Source of the DNA: an uncultured Holophagaceae bacterium
GTDB lineage: Bacteria; Acidobacteriota; Holophagae; Holophagales; Holophagaceae
Direction of reading: 5' to 3'
DNA length: 34,850 bases
NCBI GenBank assembly: GCA_903927605.1
Contig: CAIYNT010000005.1
Span: 1-34,850 of the forward strand
In this document: positions 32,198 to 34,850 of the stretch, piece by piece
Layout: each line of letters opens with the position of its first letter
Numbering within the stretch: the stretch's first letter is position 1
Notes under the pieces: model-generated
Told to the model about the DNA's origin: nothing
Database searches by the model: none
Seen by the model: the letters and a program-made list of their open reading frames with translations, nothing else
Position numbers and translations under genes: made by a program

Positions 32198-33400
32198 ATG
32201 CCCGCTTATGCTTGGAAAGGCAAGAACCGAATGGGGGAGGTCCAGGAGGGCGTCCTGGTCTCCGATTCCCGTGACGCCGCCGCCATTACCCTGAAGCGCA
32301 ACGGCATCGAGGTCATGAATGTCCGGCTCATGGCCGCGGAGAAGGGGAAGTCCTTCGGCAAGGTACCCGCCAAGGAACTGGCCATCTTCACCCGGCAGTT
32401 CAGCGTGATGATCGACGCGGGCCTGCCCCTAGTGCAGTGCCTGGAGATCCTGGGTGCCCAGCAGGCCCACAAGGGCTTCCAGCGCGTCATTGAGGCCGTG
32501 CGGGACGATGTGGAGAAGGGCGCCACCCTGCAGGCTTCCCTGGCCAAGCACCCCAAAGCCTTCAATGACCTGTATGTGAACATGGTGGGCGCGGGGGAGA
32601 CGGGCGGCATTCTGGACGTCATCCTGCAGCGGCTCTCTACCTACATCGAGAAGGCGGTGAAGTTGACCTCCAAGGTCAAGGGTGCCATGACCTACCCCGT
32701 GGCGGTGATCACCATCGCCATCAGTGTGGTGGTCATCATCATGTTGAAGGTCATCCCCGTGTTCTCGGCCATGTATGAGGGTCTGGGCAGCAAGCTGCCC
32801 TTCCCGACCCAGGTTTGCATCGCCATCTCGAACGCCCTCATCAACTACAGCTGGCTCATCATCATCGCCATTGTCCTTATCGTCATCGGCCTGCGCCAGT
32901 ACTACCGGACACCTCCAGGAAGGCTCCAGATTGATGGCCTGCTGCTGAAGATCCCCATCATCGGTGATGTGCTGCGCAAGGTGGCCGTGGCTCGCTTCTG
33001 CCGCACCCTGGGCACCCTCATCAGTTCCGGCGTGCCCATCCTCGAAGGCATGGACATCACCGCCCGCACTGCCGGGAACATGGTCGTCCAGAACGCCATC
33101 CTGAAGTCCAAGGACGCCGTGGAGCAGGGGCGCAACATCGCCACGCCCCTGGCGGAGACCAAGGTGTTCCCCCCCATGGTGGTGCAGATGGTCGGTGTTG
33201 GCGAGGCCACGGGCGCCCTGGACGCCATGCTATCCAAGGTGGCCGATTTCTACGAGGACGAGGTGGACAATGCCGTGGCCAACCTCACCAGCCTCATGGA
33301 ACCGGTTATGATCGCCATTCTGGGCGGCATCATCGGTTTCATCGTGGTCGCCATGTACATGCCCATCTTCAACCTAGCCAATGTCTTCGGCAAGGATTGA
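32198..33400 (+). CDS. pilC: Type IV pilus inner-membrane platform protein PilC
   Basis: Polytopic platform protein that couples PilB and PilT to pilin assembly, 400 residues. It has the duplicated T2SSF domain: the first half contains IFTRQFSVMIDAGLPLVQCLEIL...GAGETGGILDVILQRLSTYIEKAVKL and a membrane pair. The second half contains FCRTLGTLISSGVPILEGMDI...MVGVGEATGALDAMLSKVADFYEDEVDNAVANLTSLMEPVMIAILGGIIGFIVVAMYMPIF. Three membrane helices fit the family. GAGGT lies four bases before ATG 32198. It lies 70 bases after the HEPN pseudogene, with the pilins just downstream. Confidence 0.96.
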   Translation: MPAYAWKGKNRMGEVQEGVLVSDSRDAAAITLKRNGIEVMNVRLMAAEKGKSFGKVPAKELAIFTRQFSVMIDAGLPLVQCLEILGAQQAHKGFQRVIEAVRDDVEKGATLQASLAKHPKAFNDLYVNMVGAGETGGILDVILQRLSTYIEKAVKLTSKVKGAMTYPVAVITIAISVVVIIMLKVIPVFSAMYEGLGSKLPFPTQVCIAISNALINYSWLIIIAIVLIVIGLRQYYRTPPGRLQIDGLLLKIPIIGDVLRKVAVARFCRTLGTLISSGVPILEGMDITARTAGNMVVQNAILKSKDAVEQGRNIATPLAETKVFPPMVVQMVGVGEATGALDAMLSKVADFYEDEVDNAVANLTSLMEPVMIAILGGIIGFIVVAMYMPIFNLANVFGKD

Positions 33401-33440
33401 GCGTACGATTCTTGCAGTAGCGAGAGCTGATGGAGGCCCC

Positions 33441-33857
33441 ATGCCGAACCGTGCGCGACATCAAGGATTCAGCCTGATCGAAGCCCTGCTGGTGCTGGCC
33501 ATCATCGGCATCATCAGCGGCATCGCCATTCCAGCCTTGTTGAGCCAGCGCCGCCGTGCCCGAGTCATTGGCGATGCCATGGCCAACGCTAAAGTCATGG
33601 CCATGATGCTGGAAAGCCAGAAAGCCGATAATGGAATCTATGGAGCTGTGAATACCTACACTTGGTCTGCAACAGGGTCCGCTTTAAGCATTTTGCCCAA
33701 CTTCAGTCCTAGCGGTAATACCAAGATGAATTACAGTTTAACCATCGCTACCAGTGGCTTGGCTTATACGATCACAGTCATCGATCCCAGTCTGCCGGGG
33801 AGCCCCACCGCATACCAGACGGATCAGACCGGTGCGCAGCTGGCGAGATTACAATAG
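33441..33857 (+). CDS. Type IV prepilin (minor or variant pilin), class III signal
   Basis: A 138-residue prepilin from ATG 33441 with GGAGG four bases upstream. The leader MPNRARHQG is followed by the cleavage site G/F and FSLIEALLVLAIIGIISGIAIPALLSQRRRAR, with Glu at +5 of the mature protein, as required for assembly. The C-terminal half (from about residue 65) is Ser/Thr/Asn/Tyr-rich and uses more A/T-ending codons than its neighbours, suggesting a variable or transferred segment. The first 30 mature residues are nearly the same as in the next gene, so the two are paralogues. A terminator overlaps its stop codon. Confidence 0.92.
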   Translation: MPNRARHQGFSLIEALLVLAIIGIISGIAIPALLSQRRRARVIGDAMANAKVMAMMLESQKADNGIYGAVNTYTWSATGSALSILPNFSPSGNTKMNYSLTIATSGLAYTITVIDPSLPGSPTAYQTDQTGAQLARLQ

Positions 33858-33880
33858 GCTTGTAATCTCCTCTTTATTTT
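33845..33880 (+). terminator. Terminator overlapping the stop of the first pilin gene
   Basis: A perfect 10-bp stem GAGATTACAA / TTGTAATCTC (33845-33854, 33860-33869) with a five-base loop includes the TAG stop codon and is followed by the T-rich CTCTTTATTTT. It would separate this gene from pilA transcription. Confidence 0.75.
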
Positions 33881-34068
33881 CGGTGCACCCATGAGTGACG
33901 CATTACGACTTAATGCCTGACGACTTGGGTCACTTGAATTCTTGAAGCGGGCCGGGCCATTTGGGTTCATGGGTTGCTATGCCCACGATTCGTACGGATT
34001 CTCTGATAATTTTGGCCTTCTGCGTCTCTCGACCCTAACTGACCATGATGTGTGACTCCCTATGGCTG

Positions 34069-34086
34069 TTGGCCCAGTTTCTGCTA
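34069..34086 (+). promoter_or_regulatory. Sigma-54 type -24/-12 promoter of pilA
   Basis: TTGGCCC-AGTT-TCTGCTA has GG (34071-34072) and GC (34083-34084) with exactly ten bases between, close to the TTGGCAC-N4-TTGCT consensus. Transcription would start near 34096, 28 bases before the pilA ATG. Sigma-54 with the PilS/PilR pair drives pilA in several Gram-negatives. The rest of the 33881-34123 spacer is gene-free, with room for an upstream activator site. Confidence 0.65.
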
Positions 34087-34123
34087 AGGTTTTCATCGGG
34101 TCCATGTCCCCAGGGAGATCATT

Positions 34124-34573
34124 ATGAAGAAAGAGTCAGGCTTTACCCTCATCGAACTGCTGTTGGTGCTTGCCATCATCGGCATCATCTCGGCGATCGC
34201 CATTCCCGCACTGCTCGGTCAGCGTGAGCGCGCCAAGGCCAAGGCTGTGCAGGAGAATGCAGCTGGCATTGCCGGGGAATGTGCCCGCGTCAATGACCAG
34301 GCCAAGGAGCAGGGCCAAACCCTCACTTCGGCCAATGTTGCCGCTACCGTGTTGGCCATGTCCACGTATAAGTTACCGGTCGCCAAAAATCCCTACGACG
34401 GGACCGTAGCCTACGTCGCTAAAGGTGCTGGCGTTACTGGCGCTGTGGAACTGTCAGACGGCACAACGACCGACCCAGTGACTGGCGGTTCCATTTCGTC
34501 AATTACGGTCATTGCCCGCTTCCTGGTTGGTGGCACTGCGACCACCACACAGAAGGTTGTCTCCCTCGATTGA
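34124..34573 (+). CDS. pilA: Type IV major pilin PilA (prepilin)
   Basis: A 149-residue prepilin with a very short leader MKKESG before FTLIELLLVLAIIGIISAIAIPALLGQRERAKAKA. Glu is at +5 and Phe at +1, both hallmarks of pilins processed by PilD. The globular part is short on cysteines (one Cys, in the alpha-1 C region GIAGECARVN), so it lacks the usual disulfide loop of the type IVa C-terminus. Aromatic residues are scattered (YKLPVAKNPYDGTVAYVAKG). AGGGAG lies eight bases before ATG 34124. Own promoter and own terminator make it a single-gene unit, as expected for an abundant pilin. Confidence 0.95.
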   Translation: MKKESGFTLIELLLVLAIIGIISAIAIPALLGQRERAKAKAVQENAAGIAGECARVNDQAKEQGQTLTSANVAATVLAMSTYKLPVAKNPYDGTVAYVAKGAGVTGAVELSDGTTTDPVTGGSISSITVIARFLVGGTATTTQKVVSLD

Positions 34574-34593
34574 TCCTGGTTCATGCCTGCAAC

Positions 34594-34625
34594 AACACCC
34601 CCAGATTTTTTGGGGGTGTTTTATT
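34594..34625 (+). terminator. Rho-independent terminator after pilA
   Basis: A perfect 10-bp stem AACACCCCCA / TGGGGGTGTT with a GATTTTT loop is followed by TTATT. It begins 20 bases after the pilA stop. Confidence 0.9.
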
Positions 34626-34749
34626 GTATATTCATGCCGCTGTTAAGGGTGCCTCTAAGTTGAGTTTCCTGTGCTGGCTAGGTTCGATTCTATTTGGACC
34701 ATTCAAGACCAACGCACCTGGGCACAATGACTTCGACAACCGGGATCTT

Positions 34750-34850
34750 ATGCTTTCAATTCATGACACGCCACCTCCTGTTTTCAAGAGCCACTCCCCC
34801 GATCTCGAACCCATTCAGGAGGGGAACGAGGCTCCTTCCTTGGGCAATCA
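34750..34850 (+). CDS. Possible 5' end of an unidentified gene
   Basis: An open frame from ATG 34750 (MLSIHDTPPPVFKSHSPDLEPIQEGNEAPSLGN) runs off the right edge. The residues are acidic and Pro-rich and match no family I can name. No ribosome binding site is clear, and an ATG at 34763 opens another frame. The 124 bases between the pilA terminator and this start hold nothing else obvious and are less GC-rich than the window. Confidence 0.4.
   Translation, partial: MLSIHDTPPPVFKSHSPDLEPIQEGNEAPSLGN

Noticed and set aside
33400..33441. Sigma-54 type promoter in front of the first pilin gene
   Set aside because: TTGAGCG...TTGCA looks similar at first, but the -24 GG is missing and the spacing to GC is wrong.
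33891..33920. Nine-codon ORF (MSDALRLNA) in the spacer between the pilins
   Set aside because: Too short, with no ribosome binding site or context to support it.
1..34850. CRISPR arrays, integrases, transposases or prophage genes
   Set aside because: None are visible; the only repeats are the short ones listed, and none has regular spacers.

Overview
The window is GC-rich chromosomal DNA from a Gram-negative bacterium: it encodes an RND pump, lipoprotein and type IV pilus genes. The combination of a hisS/amidase divergent pair, an hrcA-grpE-dnaK-dnaJ cluster, a PilB-PilT-PilC-pilin locus, PadR/ABC modules and the GC-rich codon usage suggests an Acidobacteriota member of the Geothrix/Holophaga type. 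That assignment is inference from gene content and style, not from a marker comparison. Most of the window is ordinary core genome. The accessory DNA lies mainly in the last 5 kb.

Layout, left to right. Bases 1-2966 (minus strand): a marR - mdtA-like - mdtB-like efflux operon, the permease running off the left edge, with a perfect inverted repeat over the marR start. Bases 3034-7399 (minus): rhlE-type DEAD-box helicase, a mechanosensitive channel with a cyclic-nucleotide domain, and hisS. The hisS start codon overlaps by two bases the start codon of a divergent cell-wall amidase (7398-8186). Then follow tRNA-Arg(CCG) with promoter and terminator, an M3 metallopeptidase (minus), a possible 57-residue ORF with a strong ribosome binding site, and a DUF2062 membrane protein. 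Bases 11362-15548: a MacA-like adaptor, an ABC ATPase and two FtsX/MacB-type permeases with overlapping start and stop codons, then a repeat-bearing spacer and a PadR regulator plus membrane protein pair. Bases 17182-18604: rpmE and prfA. An inverted array of 7-bp repeats separates prfA from a convergent lipoprotein gene. Bases 19624-24566: hrcA-grpE-dnaK-dnaJ. A GGDEF diguanylate cyclase and a large unrecognised protein (minus) follow; the latter is divergent from pilB.

The type IV pilus locus (27812 to about 34600) is the most interesting part. pilB, pilT and pilC are in order, but the pilB-pilT gap holds a GxxExxY (PDDEXK-like) gene bracketed by inverted copies of a GGATTAACAGGAT repeat. 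The pilT-pilC gap holds an MNT nucleotidyltransferase/HEPN pair whose HEPN gene is frameshifted. Two pilin genes follow. The first ends in a terminator that overlaps its stop codon. The second (pilA) has a convincing sigma-54 type -24/-12 promoter and its own terminator. The assembly motor would be PilB (extension) and PilT (retraction) acting through PilC on the pilins. A diguanylate cyclase next door and an MshEN-like N-terminus on PilB make c-di-GMP control plausible, though unproven.

At several genes (mscS-like, grpE, the unknown gene at 25774-27732) a -10 hexamer lies exactly six bases before ATG with no clear Shine-Dalgarno sequence, which suggests leaderless transcripts.
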